Assembly (NCBI GenBank): GCA_003353945.1 | Contig: PIVM01000006.1 | Location: 1-64,000 of the forward strand | Reading direction: 5' to 3' | Source of the DNA: Gammaproteobacteria bacterium | GTDB lineage: Bacteria > Pseudomonadota > Gammaproteobacteria > Pseudomonadales > PIVM01 | DNA: 64,000 nt | Shown: piece by piece, positions 17,156 to 26,906 of the stretch | Layout: every line of letters starts with the position of its first letter | Numbering within the stretch: position 1 is the first letter of the stretch | Position numbers and translations under genes: made by a program | Notes under the pieces: generated by a model | Told to the model about the DNA's origin: nothing | Databases searched by the model: none | Seen by the model: the letters and a program-made list of their open reading frames with translations, nothing else

Positions 17156-18412
17156 ATGTGGCACGAATTGTCTTCAACGATCAAGTCCATCAGAAGGATG
17201 GGGAAAACAGGTTTTGTATTGCAGAAATCCGGCATGCGTTATCTGTTGAACCGAGATCAGCCACTTCCGTACCTGCTGCGCGATGCCATGGAAGAGTTGG
17301 GGGCGACCTATATTAAATTGGGTCAGTTAATTGCCAGTTCACCCTCCATCTTTCCGCATCAGTATGTCGAGGCGTTTCAAGACTGCCTGGATCAAGCCCA
17401 ACCGATCGACTTTTCCATCGTTGAGGACGTTTTACAGCAAGAGTTTGGCGATAGTTTATCCACGCTGTTCTCCCATATTGACCCCCAACCACTGGCTTCT
17501 GCGTCAATTGCCCAAGTGCATGCCGCAACATTGCAAACGGGTGAAGATGTCGTTATTAAAGTGCAAAAGCCGGGTGTCAGAAATGTTTTGGAAACCGATT
17601 TCCAGTTTATGCAGTTCAGTGCACGAGTTGTTGAACGTTTTAGCCCTCGTTCCTGGGAGTCATCGATAACGGATATTGTCGCTGAAATTCGCAACGGTAT
17701 GCTGGAAGAATGCGACTTTTATACAGAGGCTGAAAATATTCGTCTGTACCAGCAATTCTTAGAGAGTAACGGCAATGATCGCGTCAGGGTTCCAAAAGTG
17801 TATGAGCGTGCCAGCACATTACGTGTGCTTACCATGGAGCGCTTTTACGGTGTCGGGCTGACAGATATTAACCAAGTGCGAAAATATACGAATGATCCCG
17901 AGCAGGCACTCATTGATTCGTTGGATACTTGGTATCAGAGTTTGCACCAGTGTCAGATATATCATGCTGATTTGCACGCGGGTAACGTCATGTTGCTAGA
18001 AGACGGCTCAGTGGGTTTTATTGACTTTGGTATTGTTGGACACATATCACCTCCAACCTGGGAGGCATTGACATCGCTGGCAGTGTGTGTCCCAGCTAAG
18101 GATTTTCAGGCAATCGCACAGGCGTTGGCTACTATTGGAGTGACCAAACACAGTGTTGATGTGTCCTGTTTTGCTGAAGATCTGGAGTCTCTTTATCTTA
18201 GCCTGTCTGAGGAAGACGAGGGATTGGACTTCAACGATTTTATAAGACAGTTGACACTGCAAATATCCGGTGTTGCTCAACGTCATGGCATACGTTTTCC
18301 ACGAGAATTCACTTTACTGGTAAAACAGTTCTTATATTTTGATCGTTATATCCGAATCTTAGCCCCCGAACTGGATATGCTGGGTGACGAACGCCTTCTG
18401 GAAGCCTTCTGA
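17156..18412 (+). CDS. ABC1/UbiB-family atypical kinase
   Basis: A 418-residue protein of the ABC1/AarF/UbiB family, atypical protein-kinase-like ATPases linked to ubiquinone and lipid metabolism. Motifs seen are KxGQ ('YIKLGQLIASS', about residue 53), the Ala-rich loop 'ASASIAQVHAA', the ATP lysine in 'VVIKVQKPGV', the catalytic 'YHADLHAGNV' and the metal-binding 'IDFGIVG'. It is shorter than the E. coli UbiB protein (about 546 residues) and lacks the two C-terminal membrane helices, so it is probably a UbiB paralogue rather than the main UbiB. It stands alone between a divergently oriented flavoprotein gene and a PilZ-like gene. Confidence 0.82.
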   Translation: MWHELSSTIKSIRRMGKTGFVLQKSGMRYLLNRDQPLPYLLRDAMEELGATYIKLGQLIASSPSIFPHQYVEAFQDCLDQAQPIDFSIVEDVLQQEFGDSLSTLFSHIDPQPLASASIAQVHAATLQTGEDVVIKVQKPGVRNVLETDFQFMQFSARVVERFSPRSWESSITDIVAEIRNGMLEECDFYTEAENIRLYQQFLESNGNDRVRVPKVYERASTLRVLTMERFYGVGLTDINQVRKYTNDPEQALIDSLDTWYQSLHQCQIYHADLHAGNVMLLEDGSVGFIDFGIVGHISPPTWEALTSLAVCVPAKDFQAIAQALATIGVTKHSVDVSCFAEDLESLYLSLSEEDEGLDFNDFIRQLTLQISGVAQRHGIRFPREFTLLVKQFLYFDRYIRILAPELDMLGDERLLEAF

Positions 18413-18525
18413 CAGTCGATTTAAAAGTGTACTAAGCTTAGAGTTGATTTCTAGTAAGTAATCAGAATTACTTCTAACTTGTTAAACTTTATATTGCGAT
18501 TTTGTGAAATGCTATCGGAAACAAT

Positions 18526-19170
18526 ATGTCTGCATACAGTTCAGGGGCTTTACGAACCAACGACGTTGTGACGTTACTGGTGCCTGGCAAATCAAAGGTA
18601 CAGGTTGAGTTTGAAACTGCAGTTGGTAGTGATTGGCAACTCAAATTATCAAAAGCTGCTGCCGCTGTTCTGTCTGATCAACTCCAAATCAAAATTAATT
18701 TTGTTCGCAGTAGCTACATACACTCGGCTAGTTCTCAAGTGGTGATGTTGGATAGAGAACGGCAGGTTTGTATTATTTCAGAACCTTCTGATGTTGTGTC
18801 CCGGCCAGTCAGGCGGTGGCCTCGAACTGAAATAGAGTTGCCAACGGCTATTGTACTTATGTCAAGTGATGGTGGTGAGGCAGAATTCAGTTATCGAAAA
18901 GATAATATAATCTTGAATATCAGTGAGGATGGAGTCCTCATTGCGAGTCGACAGATAATTGGGATTGATGTTGAAGTCTTGTTGTTGACTTGTTTGGATC
19001 AATACAGACCTTATCAGCGTGATGAGCAATTTTATATGCGAGGTAAAATTGTCAGAGAAACACAACAGGGAATTAACACTGATTTCCCATTCGCCTATGG
19101 TATTCAATTTACAAATATGTTTCCCAAAGTAAAAAACCAATTAAGGCATATCGTTAAGTTTGGTCTGTGA
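18526..19170 (+). CDS. PilZ-like domain protein
   Basis: A 214-residue soluble protein. The C-terminal half carries an RxxxR sequence ('RRWPR', about residue 92) and, about 40 residues later, 'NISEDG', which together match the c-di-GMP-binding RxxxR...[D/N]xSxxG pattern of PilZ domains. The N-terminal part looks like the beta-rich YcgR-N-type domain. It would sense c-di-GMP in the cytoplasm; the output is unknown. Its stop lies only six bases before the tmcA start, so the two are probably cotranscribed, which is not an obvious functional pairing. Confidence 0.65.
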   Translation: MSAYSSGALRTNDVVTLLVPGKSKVQVEFETAVGSDWQLKLSKAAAAVLSDQLQIKINFVRSSYIHSASSQVVMLDRERQVCIISEPSDVVSRPVRRWPRTEIELPTAIVLMSSDGGEAEFSYRKDNIILNISEDGVLIASRQIIGIDVEVLLLTCLDQYRPYQRDEQFYMRGKIVRETQQGINTDFPFAYGIQFTNMFPKVKNQLRHIVKFGL

Positions 19171-19176
19171 AAAGCT

Positions 19177-21444
19177 ATGGATGGGTATTTAGCAACCCCT
19201 TTTTTTCGCAACCCAAATATGAGAGAAGGAGCGAATAGTCTATTGACAAAAAATAGTAGTCTGGCCATTAATATGTTTTCCCAGATCAGCCAGCATTATA
19301 AGAATTTAAACCAACGTTGTGTTGTTGCCATAATGGGTGACAGAAGTTGGTGCTATCGAAGAGTTGAAGAGGTCCTACATTCAGTGCCACAGGCGAGGCA
19401 GTTGTGGATTACTGATAAAACATTTGAAAAAAGACGAACTCTAAAAGGCTCTGACTGTCGGCAATTGCTGGGTAAAGAAGCAGGGCTGGTTGTGTTTGAC
19501 ACCTATGCTGGAATTGATCCTGATGCATTGGGCATAGTTTCCGGGTTGATCAAAGGCGGTGGCTTTTTGCTCATAATAGCCCCCCCTTGGGATGAATGGC
19601 GGCAGTTAGGTGATTTGGATTACCAGCGGCTTTGCATTTATCCAACTCAAATTGAGCAGTTGAGTCGGCGTTTTCTCCAGCGCATGATTCACTTATTAGC
19701 GGGTAATGAATCACTTATCAAAATCACACAAGCTGCAGAGGAAACTCCTTTAATCAGCCTGCCGCAGAGCGTTGAAACAGGTATTCATTCTATCGGTATG
19801 GTAGAGAATGAAAAAAAATCTGCTAGAGACGATGGAGAAAGTGAAACACTTCCAGATCAGCAAGAAGCGATAGAGAAAATCAAACGGGTAGCAACGGGTC
19901 ATCGACGTCGTCCATTGGTGTTAACAGCCGGTCGTGGGCGTGGAAAGTCTGCTGCTATGGGAATAGCTGCTGGCGAACTTATCAAGCAGGGCAAGCGCAG
20001 AATTGTTGTGACTGCACCACGACCAGATGCTGTTGCATCTGTGTTTAAGCACGCTTCCCAAGTACTTAACGTGACAGTGAGAAAGAATTGTCTGTGCTAC
20101 GGAGAAGCGCGATTGTGGTTTGTACCACCCGACCAGTTATTGCGAGAACCCTGTGAGCTCGAGCTGCTTTTGGTGGACGAAGCAGCTGGAATTCCGACAA
20201 AGTTGTTGGCCAGTTTGACAAGCGCATATTCGCGTATTGTATTTGCTACGACGACGGATGGTTACGAGGGCTCAGGTCGTGGGTTTTCCCTGAGGTTTCA
20301 GAAAAAACTCGCTGAACTAGCTCCACAGTGGCAACATTTTGAAATGCACACGCCGATTCGCTGGTCGACACCTGATCCTCTGGAAAAATTAGCTAATGAA
20401 GTTTTGCTACTTGATACCAGTAACGCTACGCAGTTATCAAGCGAAAATGTTGCTGCAGGCGAAGTGCATATCTGCAAAGTGGACCGAGATGAACTTCTGC
20501 ATAATGAACCCTTGCTCAGGCAAACGTATGGGCTATTAGTAGCGGCGCACTATCGCACTACACCCAGTGATTTGCGCGATTTGCTGGATGGTCCCAATTT
20601 GCATATTTACCTGATGCTATTTCACGGCGAAGTGGTAGGTGCGTGTCTGGTAGCCATTGAAGGCGGATTTGACGAGGAAATGACAGCGGCAATAGTAGCA
20701 GGTCAACGACGGCCACGAGGGCATTTGTTACCGCAAGCGCTGCTGTTTCATTATGGTTTAAAGCAAGCTGGCGGTTTGCAGGGTGCTCGCATAGTACGTA
20801 TCGCTATTCATCCGGAAAGACAACGCCAAGGCTATGGCAGAAGGTTATTAAACACTGTGCGAGAACACGAAGCTGAGAACGGTGTTGACTATATCGGATC
20901 AAGTTTTGGTGCGAGCAGTGACTTATTGCACTATTGGCATGTACTCGGTTTTGTGCCTGTACGGCTTGGTTTTCAGCGTGAGACCAGCAGTGGTATGCAC
21001 TCAGCGTTGGTAATGCATGCTATAACGCCAGAGAGTCATACTTTGCAGGAGCAGTTGGTTGCGGCGTTTTGGCAGCAGTTTCCATGGATGATAGCGGAAC
21101 ACTTCCGGGATTTGGAAACGGATATTGTGCAAACTTTTTATCAATTTGCACCTGCCGATACTCAATTCTCTCTTAAATCGCAAGAATTGGCGATGTTAAC
21201 CTACTTTGCTGACAGAAAGCGCCCCTACGATGTGTGCAGTGTGCCAATATGGAAAATGAGTCAGTGTCTGTTGCGAGACAGATGCAAGACTGCTTTGTTA
21301 TCCGAAACAATGGTAGCTGTCTTAGTGATGCGAGTGATGCAAAAGCTGCAGTGGAGTGATATTGCAGGGCAACTCAAACTACCGGGGCGAAAAGCGATTT
21401 GCGAATTAATACGAAAAGCCACTGTGATTTGGCTTGCGGAGTAA
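19177..21444 (+). CDS. tmcA: tRNA(Met) cytidine acetyltransferase TmcA
   Basis: A 755-residue enzyme that makes N4-acetylcytidine at the wobble position of elongator tRNA-Met using acetyl-CoA and ATP. The N-terminal TmcA domain is followed by a RecD-type helicase module with Walker A 'TAGRGRGKSAAMG' (about residues 249-261) and Walker B 'LLLVDEAAGIP' (about 331), then a GNAT domain with 'IHPERQRQGYGRRLL' and a C-terminal tRNA-binding region. The called ATG gives an N-terminus longer than E. coli TmcA; ATG 19219 or a TTG after AGAAGGAG near 19240 are alternative starts. The product assignment is secure. Confidence 0.93.
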   Translation: MDGYLATPFFRNPNMREGANSLLTKNSSLAINMFSQISQHYKNLNQRCVVAIMGDRSWCYRRVEEVLHSVPQARQLWITDKTFEKRRTLKGSDCRQLLGKEAGLVVFDTYAGIDPDALGIVSGLIKGGGFLLIIAPPWDEWRQLGDLDYQRLCIYPTQIEQLSRRFLQRMIHLLAGNESLIKITQAAEETPLISLPQSVETGIHSIGMVENEKKSARDDGESETLPDQQEAIEKIKRVATGHRRRPLVLTAGRGRGKSAAMGIAAGELIKQGKRRIVVTAPRPDAVASVFKHASQVLNVTVRKNCLCYGEARLWFVPPDQLLREPCELELLLVDEAAGIPTKLLASLTSAYSRIVFATTTDGYEGSGRGFSLRFQKKLAELAPQWQHFEMHTPIRWSTPDPLEKLANEVLLLDTSNATQLSSENVAAGEVHICKVDRDELLHNEPLLRQTYGLLVAAHYRTTPSDLRDLLDGPNLHIYLMLFHGEVVGACLVAIEGGFDEEMTAAIVAGQRRPRGHLLPQALLFHYGLKQAGGLQGARIVRIAIHPERQRQGYGRRLLNTVREHEAENGVDYIGSSFGASSDLLHYWHVLGFVPVRLGFQRETSSGMHSALVMHAITPESHTLQEQLVAAFWQQFPWMIAEHFRDLETDIVQTFYQFAPADTQFSLKSQELAMLTYFADRKRPYDVCSVPIWKMSQCLLRDRCKTALLSETMVAVLVMRVMQKLQWSDIAGQLKLPGRKAICELIRKATVIWLAE

Positions 21445-21537
21445 TTCTTTCTTGATCTACGTGAAGGGTTAAGTGTGTGAACACAAACTTTTTCTTTATA
21501 TTCTTGTTAGCCTAATTTGAATTAATTTAAAATCCAG

Positions 21538-21567
21538 TTGTTGCTTGAACTTACTGAACAGCAACAA
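21538..21567 (-). terminator. Hairpin at the convergent tmcA / radical SAM gene ends
   Basis: Perfect 8-bp stem TTGTTGCT / AGCAACAA with a 14-base loop, directly after the stop of the minus-strand radical SAM gene. The T tract on that side is weak, so termination efficiency is uncertain. Confidence 0.4.
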
Positions 21568-21568
21568 T

Positions 21569-23497
21569 TTAAGCTGTCGCCGAAGCAGGTACCCATGTCT
21601 GCGGTTCTGTCAACGAATGTTCTGACGAACACAGTTGGCTTGCGTCTATCTCACCTTTCATCCAACTGCCTCCGTCTGGGTCACGCAGTACATCGCCAAC
21701 ACCGCCAGGGTGAGTGATGGTTAGAACCTCTCCCTGAGGTTTAAAGTCTGTAATTTTGGGTTCCTGCATCATCTGCAGTTGTTGCAGAACTCTGCTGGCA
21801 TGGAACATAAATGAAAAATTCGTCGTGGATTTGTTACCGACACGGGGGCTGAGTGCTTGATCAAGAGACAGCGCTTCCAATGCTGACCTGACAATATCTT
21901 TGTGCGTATTATGTTGTTTGAACCAGGTTTCCAGCGTTTGCTTGATTGTGCGATAGGTTCTTGATTGTTGCTGCATTATGGCGACGTACAACAGATCCCG
22001 GTTCTCATAAATATCCATGCGGCTGCTAAAGTCGATTTGCTGTAACTCATCTTTGAAGCACTGTATCAGATCACGCAATATGGCTCTTAAAAGAGGGGAG
22101 GTCGGCGAGCCTTCACTCAATGCCAGATAGCGAGTTGTCAGGGGGATTACATGACCGTGTATGAGGATGATGTGGGCACTAATCAGAAAGTAACCTTCAA
22201 TGCCTTCATCGCGGCTAAAAGTGTGGCATCCAATCACATACTCACCCTTGGCTTTGCCATATCCGGCAACCGGTAGGGTTTGAATCTTGTACTCCTGTCT
22301 TTTTCTATAAAACTCAGTACCGGGCAACAGGGTATAGCCAAAGATATTAATATTGGGAAAAGTGGCCAAAAGCCGGTCTAGACCTTGCTCAAAACTGGCG
22401 AGGTTGTCACCCGGCAAGCCCCAAATCAGTTCGGCTGCGATGGGAACGCCAGCTTCGGCCATCTGCCGGGCGATAGGTTCGTATTTATTGGCACTCATGT
22501 TTTTGCGGTTGCTCAACTCCAATGCTAGCGGTGTCAGTGTTTGCAGTGCGAGCTGATAATGGGGGAGTAGATCATGACGATTGAGTAATAATGCGATTTG
22601 CTGAACCTGTGTGCTGTGTTTTTTAGACCAGGAAGTAGCGAAAGTGGAGGGTAGGCCGGTTTTATCTTTCAACTCGCATATCAGCTCAGCTTTTGCCAAG
22701 TCTTCCTTCAAAGCACCAAAATTGGAATCAGCGAGCCAGATATTCTTGATGCCGCTGGCGATAATATGCTCCCAATCGCGGCGAATGCGCGGCAAAGAGA
22801 CTTGATACATTTTCCCACCAATCGCACCGGTGCCCCACTCACAAAAAGCGCAACGATATGGGCAGCCGCGGCTAGTTTCATAAGAAATGGAATCATAGAG
22901 TGGAGAACCCGCAGAATCTGTTAATGGGATGATGTCCAGTGCGGAGGGTAGAGAGTCTAGATCCTTAATACGCTCCCTGGGGGGCGTTTTTTGTAGTTTA
23001 CCTTCATGCAGATAAGCCAATCCGTTTATCGGGTGTTTGTTTGACAAATCGTCACAATCCAGCAATTCACAGAAGGTTTCTTCTCCTTCGCCAAGAATGA
23101 TGATATCAATGGGATCCTCAAACAGGTAATCTTCTGCCTGTTGTACATGGGGGCCACCAGCGACAATCAGTAACTCGGGGCAGCTGGCCTTGAGGTTTTG
23201 TATTAATTCAAGAAACTCAGCCGTATTCCAGGTATAGAAACTTAAACCCACTATAGGTTGAATGCCTAGTTGTAGGGCGTTTTTGGCGGTCAACAGCAAA
23301 CTCTTGTGCCATCTGTCCAGCCAGTTAGCAATTTCGTCACCAGATAAAAAATGTACAATTTCAATGTCGGTATTGTGACTCGATCTACCGTAGCGCTGGT
23401 AATAAGCCTTTAATCCGCCAGTAGTCATAGGGGCGGCGGCAAATTGGTCCGAATCCATGCTGATTAACCAGATGGGTCTTTTCATAGAGTTACTCAT
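21569..23497 (-). CDS. B12-binding-domain radical SAM protein
   Basis: A 642-residue protein with an N-terminal cobalamin-binding-like Rossmann domain (about residues 30-190, including 'PIVGLSFYTWN', 'IVAGGPHVQQ' and 'IIILGEGEE') and a radical SAM domain with the CxxxCxxC cluster motif in 'SRGCPYRCAFCEWG'. Class B radical SAM enzymes of this build often methylate unactivated carbons or phosphorus, but the substrate here cannot be inferred. The C-terminal 150 residues are unfamiliar. I chose ATG 23497; an earlier TTG and a later ATG (23485) are possible. It is monocistronic and convergent with tmcA. Confidence 0.78.
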   Translation of the reverse strand: MSNSMKRPIWLISMDSDQFAAAPMTTGGLKAYYQRYGRSSHNTDIEIVHFLSGDEIANWLDRWHKSLLLTAKNALQLGIQPIVGLSFYTWNTAEFLELIQNLKASCPELLIVAGGPHVQQAEDYLFEDPIDIIILGEGEETFCELLDCDDLSNKHPINGLAYLHEGKLQKTPPRERIKDLDSLPSALDIIPLTDSAGSPLYDSISYETSRGCPYRCAFCEWGTGAIGGKMYQVSLPRIRRDWEHIIASGIKNIWLADSNFGALKEDLAKAELICELKDKTGLPSTFATSWSKKHSTQVQQIALLLNRHDLLPHYQLALQTLTPLALELSNRKNMSANKYEPIARQMAEAGVPIAAELIWGLPGDNLASFEQGLDRLLATFPNINIFGYTLLPGTEFYRKRQEYKIQTLPVAGYGKAKGEYVIGCHTFSRDEGIEGYFLISAHIILIHGHVIPLTTRYLALSEGSPTSPLLRAILRDLIQCFKDELQQIDFSSRMDIYENRDLLYVAIMQQQSRTYRTIKQTLETWFKQHNTHKDIVRSALEALSLDQALSPRVGNKSTTNFSFMFHASRVLQQLQMMQEPKITDFKPQGEVLTITHPGGVGDVLRDPDGGSWMKGEIDASQLCSSEHSLTEPQTWVPASATA

Positions 23498-23749
23498 GTT
23501 ATGAATTGAACAGGGCAAGAAATGCGATCTACGAAGGATTCAAGGCAGACCTTGGCCAGTTTTCATTGTTGTTAAAGCTTGCCTATTACTATTTGCTTTA
23601 GGTTGCCAAAAGTGGACCATTGTATAAAGAATGTTGTCGAGCGCAAGTTTTTCAGGGCTATTATATCTGCCAATCTCCCACTCATACACTGGATTTCTAT
23701 ATTGAAAAAGTGGTAGTTTATCCTGCTTCTACGTCAGGAGGGCAATCGT

Positions 23750-24169
23750 ATGGCCAGTCTATTTACAAAGATCATTCATGGTGAGCTGCCTGGACATTTT
23801 GTCTGGAAAGACGATGTGGCTGTGGCATTTCTTACTATTCAACCCATCCGGCCGGGGCATTTATTAGTGATTCCTCGACTGGAGGTAGATCATTGGGACG
23901 ACTTACCGGAAGACATCGCGTGCCATTTAATGGCAATTTCTAAAAGAATAACCAAAGGACTGAAGGACGCTTTTCCTTGTCAACGCGTGGGGTTGATTAT
24001 CGCGGGTCTGGAGGTGCCTCATACACATGTCCATTTACTGCCGGTGGATGAGTTGGGTGATTTTGATTTTAGTCGTGCGCGAAACGCTGATGCTGAGGAA
24101 TTGGCGGTGGGGGCAGAAAAAATACGGAAGGCGTTAATTCAGCTGGGTCATGATGAGGCTAATATTTAG
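23750..24169 (+). CDS. HIT-family nucleotide hydrolase/transferase
   Basis: A 139-residue histidine-triad protein. 'TKIIHGELPGHFVWKDD' and 'PGHLLVIPRLEVDHW' are the usual N-terminal strands, and the catalytic triad HxHxH is 'PHTHVHLLPV' (about residues 98-107). HIT proteins hydrolyse adenosine phosphoramidates or dinucleoside polyphosphates. An AGGAGG lies eight bases before the ATG. The next gene, a ketosteroid-isomerase-like protein, starts 21 bp downstream with its own strong ribosome-binding site, so both are likely in one transcript. Confidence 0.88.
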   Translation: MASLFTKIIHGELPGHFVWKDDVAVAFLTIQPIRPGHLLVIPRLEVDHWDDLPEDIACHLMAISKRITKGLKDAFPCQRVGLIIAGLEVPHTHVHLLPVDELGDFDFSRARNADAEELAVGAEKIRKALIQLGHDEANI

Positions 24170-24190
24170 CACAGACGGGAGAGAGGGGAG

Positions 24191-24571
24191 ATGAACAAAA
24201 CACTACACTCAACAGGTGTGGCAGACGAATATATGCGTTGCCTTACTGAAAAGGATTTGGACGGAATTCTGTCTCTTTACGCCAATAATGCCAGTATCGA
24301 GGATCCAGTTGGCAGTGAGCGCATTGAAGGGATCGAGACACTACGCCAGTTTTATGCCCAAGCGATGGGGATTGATATGCAGGCTGAGCGCACGGGCACG
24401 GTTCGAATTGCTGGCCAGGAGGTGGCTTTTCCTTTTCGCCTGGTGATGGATGCTGGAAACGGGCCAATGGCAATGGATATTATCGACGTGTTTTTATTTG
24501 ATGATCAAGGCAAGATACTCACCATGCGTGCGTTTTGGGGGCCAGATAACTGTCGGCCCTTAGGTGAATAA
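24191..24571 (+). CDS. Ketosteroid isomerase (steroid Delta5-isomerase)
   Basis: A 126-residue NTF2-fold protein strongly resembling Comamonas/Pseudomonas steroid Delta5-3-ketoisomerase, which moves the double bond of 5-ene-3-oxosteroids to the conjugated position. All three catalytic residues appear conserved: the Tyr of 'EYMRCL' (Tyr14 equivalent), the Asp of 'EDPVGSE' (Asp38) and the Asp of 'DIIDVFLF' (Asp99). The length equals the 125-130 residues of the family. GAGAGGGGAG precedes the ATG. This is the clearest single marker of steroid metabolism in the window, next to a 3beta-HSD-like SDR 1.2 kb downstream. Confidence 0.82.
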   Translation: MNKTLHSTGVADEYMRCLTEKDLDGILSLYANNASIEDPVGSERIEGIETLRQFYAQAMGIDMQAERTGTVRIAGQEVAFPFRLVMDAGNGPMAMDIIDVFLFDDQGKILTMRAFWGPDNCRPLGE

Positions 24572-24645
24572 CGCAGGAGGTATAAGCCGTCCTCCCTGCT
24601 TATTACGCCCCTGCATCTGGGAGCGGGCTGTAGTAAGCAGTTTTA

Positions 24646-25596
24646 TCACTCAAATAACGCTGTATCTGGATAAAACGCATACCAGGCAAACCAGTAAGCG
24701 GTCACAATGGGGATTTCGATGTTATCAGCGTCTTTAACACTGGCTGTATGACTGTCTGGATCGAAATAAATCGTAACATCCTGTCCCCCGAGCTGATCAT
24801 GAACAGGCTCACCATTGAATTGTCGCAAATTATCGAAAGGATAGGCTTTGTGCCGCCCATTAACGGACAGGCCTATCACCCAGGATTTTGTCGTCAAACG
24901 ATTATCTGTTGCCGATACCGGAAAGTACAGCTGTTCGCGAAAGGCATAACTAGCATAGGGATTGCGTTGATAATCTCGTCGATAGCCGGTCGCTTGTGAT
25001 AGCACCAGTGTATCGGGATAGCGCTCACGCCAACGCTTCCAGTTCGTATGGCTGGAAACCAGTAGCCGCAGTTTTTCACCGACCAGCTTACCAGCGACTG
25101 CCTGTTGCATGATTTGCGACCAAAGAGATTCCGTTTCTTTATCGTAGAGCAGTACATCGCTGTTGTAGAGTAAACCAGAGACACCAAAATGCCGTTTTTC
25201 CCCGGCAACCTCGCTATCAAAGACCATACCTGTGCCGCATAGTGGGCAATAGCTGATGACAATGGATTGATTGTCCAGCTTGTCGTTTACAATCTCATGC
25301 CAATTTAGAATCTTAATGGGATAGGCTTTACTTATTCCGTTAATTACAACACCGATCACTCGGTCTGTGTTCTGAAGGAATGTTGCTTTACTTGCTTTCA
25401 CAAAACGTGGGTGAGTCAGTGCGGGTATACCGTCTTTCGGTGGACCGCCTTGATACACCTCATTACGATTTATGCTTGCATTTTTCAGCTCAAAACCATT
25501 AAATCCCCCCGCCAACAACAAATGAGCTGGCAGCAGGGTGGTTAGCAATAAGACTATGAGCGGTGCCGATGAGATATGCCTTACGGATCGTTTCAT
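24646..25596 (-). CDS. DUF3179 secreted protein
   Basis: A 316-residue exported protein with an N-terminal signal sequence (hydrophobic 'PLIVLLLTTLLPAHLLLAGG'). The body matches the DUF3179 family: 'AYPIKILNWHEIVND', 'YCPLCGTGMVFD' and 'NSDVLLYDKETESLWSQ' are its recurring signatures. The CPLCGTG pair of cysteines is a striking family feature and may bind metal or form a disulfide. No biochemical function is established for the family. The gene is convergent with the ketosteroid isomerase and divergent from the next SDR gene. Confidence 0.85.
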   Translation of the reverse strand: MKRSVRHISSAPLIVLLLTTLLPAHLLLAGGFNGFELKNASINRNEVYQGGPPKDGIPALTHPRFVKASKATFLQNTDRVIGVVINGISKAYPIKILNWHEIVNDKLDNQSIVISYCPLCGTGMVFDSEVAGEKRHFGVSGLLYNSDVLLYDKETESLWSQIMQQAVAGKLVGEKLRLLVSSHTNWKRWRERYPDTLVLSQATGYRRDYQRNPYASYAFREQLYFPVSATDNRLTTKSWVIGLSVNGRHKAYPFDNLRQFNGEPVHDQLGGQDVTIYFDPDSHTASVKDADNIEIPIVTAYWFAWYAFYPDTALFE

Positions 25597-25770
25597 GATT
25601 TGCTGACCTAGCTAACTTGATGGGGTTACTGGATATTAGAGTCTCAGACAGTCAATCAGTTACACAATTTTTCAGCAAATTGACTAAAAGATTGGGTAGA
25701 GAACAAAATCCTTTTGTTAGATAGTGATTACTATTAACATACGCCATTTTTTTTAAGGAGAAACACTTTC

Positions 25771-26787
25771 ATGCGCGTGATGGTTACCGGTGGCACCGGC
25801 TTTTTAGGTTCACATTCAGTGGTTGCATTACTAAAAGCAGGCTATGACGTGCGCTTGTTGGTGAGGAGCGAAACAAAAATGCGCCGGCTGTTTGCACAGC
25901 ATGGTGTTGAAATAAAGGACTTTGTTGTTGGAGATGTCACGGATGATGCTTCTGTAGCTCGTGCGTTGGAAGGTTGTGATGCAGTTATCCACTCCGCAGC
26001 GATGGTAGCTACGGCAAAAAAATACGCTGACCTGGTTCATCGCACTAATGTAGGTGGAACAAAGTCGGTTATCAATCAAGCCTTGGATAAAGGAATTGAA
26101 CGAATTATTCATGTGTCCAGCGTTACTGCAATTTATAACCCGGACTGCGAGCAGGTGAATGAAGAGTCTCCGCCAGGCAAGGCACATAATGCATACGGTC
26201 GTTCCAAGGTGGAATGTGAGCACTTTGTTCGTGGTTTACAAGAAAAAGGGGCTCCGATTGCTATTACTTATCCAACAGGCGTTATTGGACCTTATGACCC
26301 TGCGCTCACTGAGCCACTTGCCGGCCTACAATATTTCCTCAGTAAACCGCCAGTCATCACTACTACCGGCATTCAGTTCGTTGATGTGCGTGATTGTGCT
26401 GATATCAATATTTTGTTGTTGAATCGACCAGCAAAACCGGAACGCTTTGCTATCGGTGGATTTTATTATCCCTGGGGTGAATTGGTGAGCATACTCGAAG
26501 AATTGACCGGTCGCAGTTTAAAAAGGATTCCAATGCCGCCGCGGTTGCTAATGTGTGCTGGTTATTTGGCCGACGTGGTCAGTCGTATCAGTGGGCTGGA
26601 TTTCATTTTTACTAAAGAAGCAGCAACATACGCTACGCGTTGGTCTTTTGTCAGTAGCGATAAACTGCTTAATGAACTGGATTTCAAATTCCGTAGTGAT
26701 CGTCAAACCATGAAGGATACATTGCGCTGGATGGCAGAGGCCGGGCATCTTAAACCGCAGCAAATTGGTCGCTTGAGTCACGGGTAG
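25771..26787 (+). CDS. NAD-dependent epimerase/3beta-hydroxysteroid dehydrogenase-like SDR
   Basis: A 338-residue extended short-chain dehydrogenase. The Rossmann motif 'VTGGTGFLGSH' starts at residue 5, the catalytic YxxxK is 'AYGRSK' near residue 147, and 'HVSSVTAIY' supplies the active-site serine. The fold matches 3beta-HSD/dihydroflavonol reductase-like enzymes. An AAGGAG lies nine bases before the ATG. Oxidation of a 3beta-hydroxysteroid would feed the nearby isomerase, a reasonable but unproven pathway link. Epimerase or reductase activity on another substrate remains possible. Confidence 0.78.
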   Translation: MRVMVTGGTGFLGSHSVVALLKAGYDVRLLVRSETKMRRLFAQHGVEIKDFVVGDVTDDASVARALEGCDAVIHSAAMVATAKKYADLVHRTNVGGTKSVINQALDKGIERIIHVSSVTAIYNPDCEQVNEESPPGKAHNAYGRSKVECEHFVRGLQEKGAPIAITYPTGVIGPYDPALTEPLAGLQYFLSKPPVITTTGIQFVDVRDCADINILLLNRPAKPERFAIGGFYYPWGELVSILEELTGRSLKRIPMPPRLLMCAGYLADVVSRISGLDFIFTKEAATYATRWSFVSSDKLLNELDFKFRSDRQTMKDTLRWMAEAGHLKPQQIGRLSHG

Positions 26788-26906
26788 TTTTAAGACGATA
26801 ACTTTTTTTACTCTGTTTTGAAACGCAGTATTCAAAGTGATAAAGAGGTGCTGAAACTCTTTGGCATTACAGGGTTACTGATTAAAGTTAACAGCCTACA
26901 GAGGGG

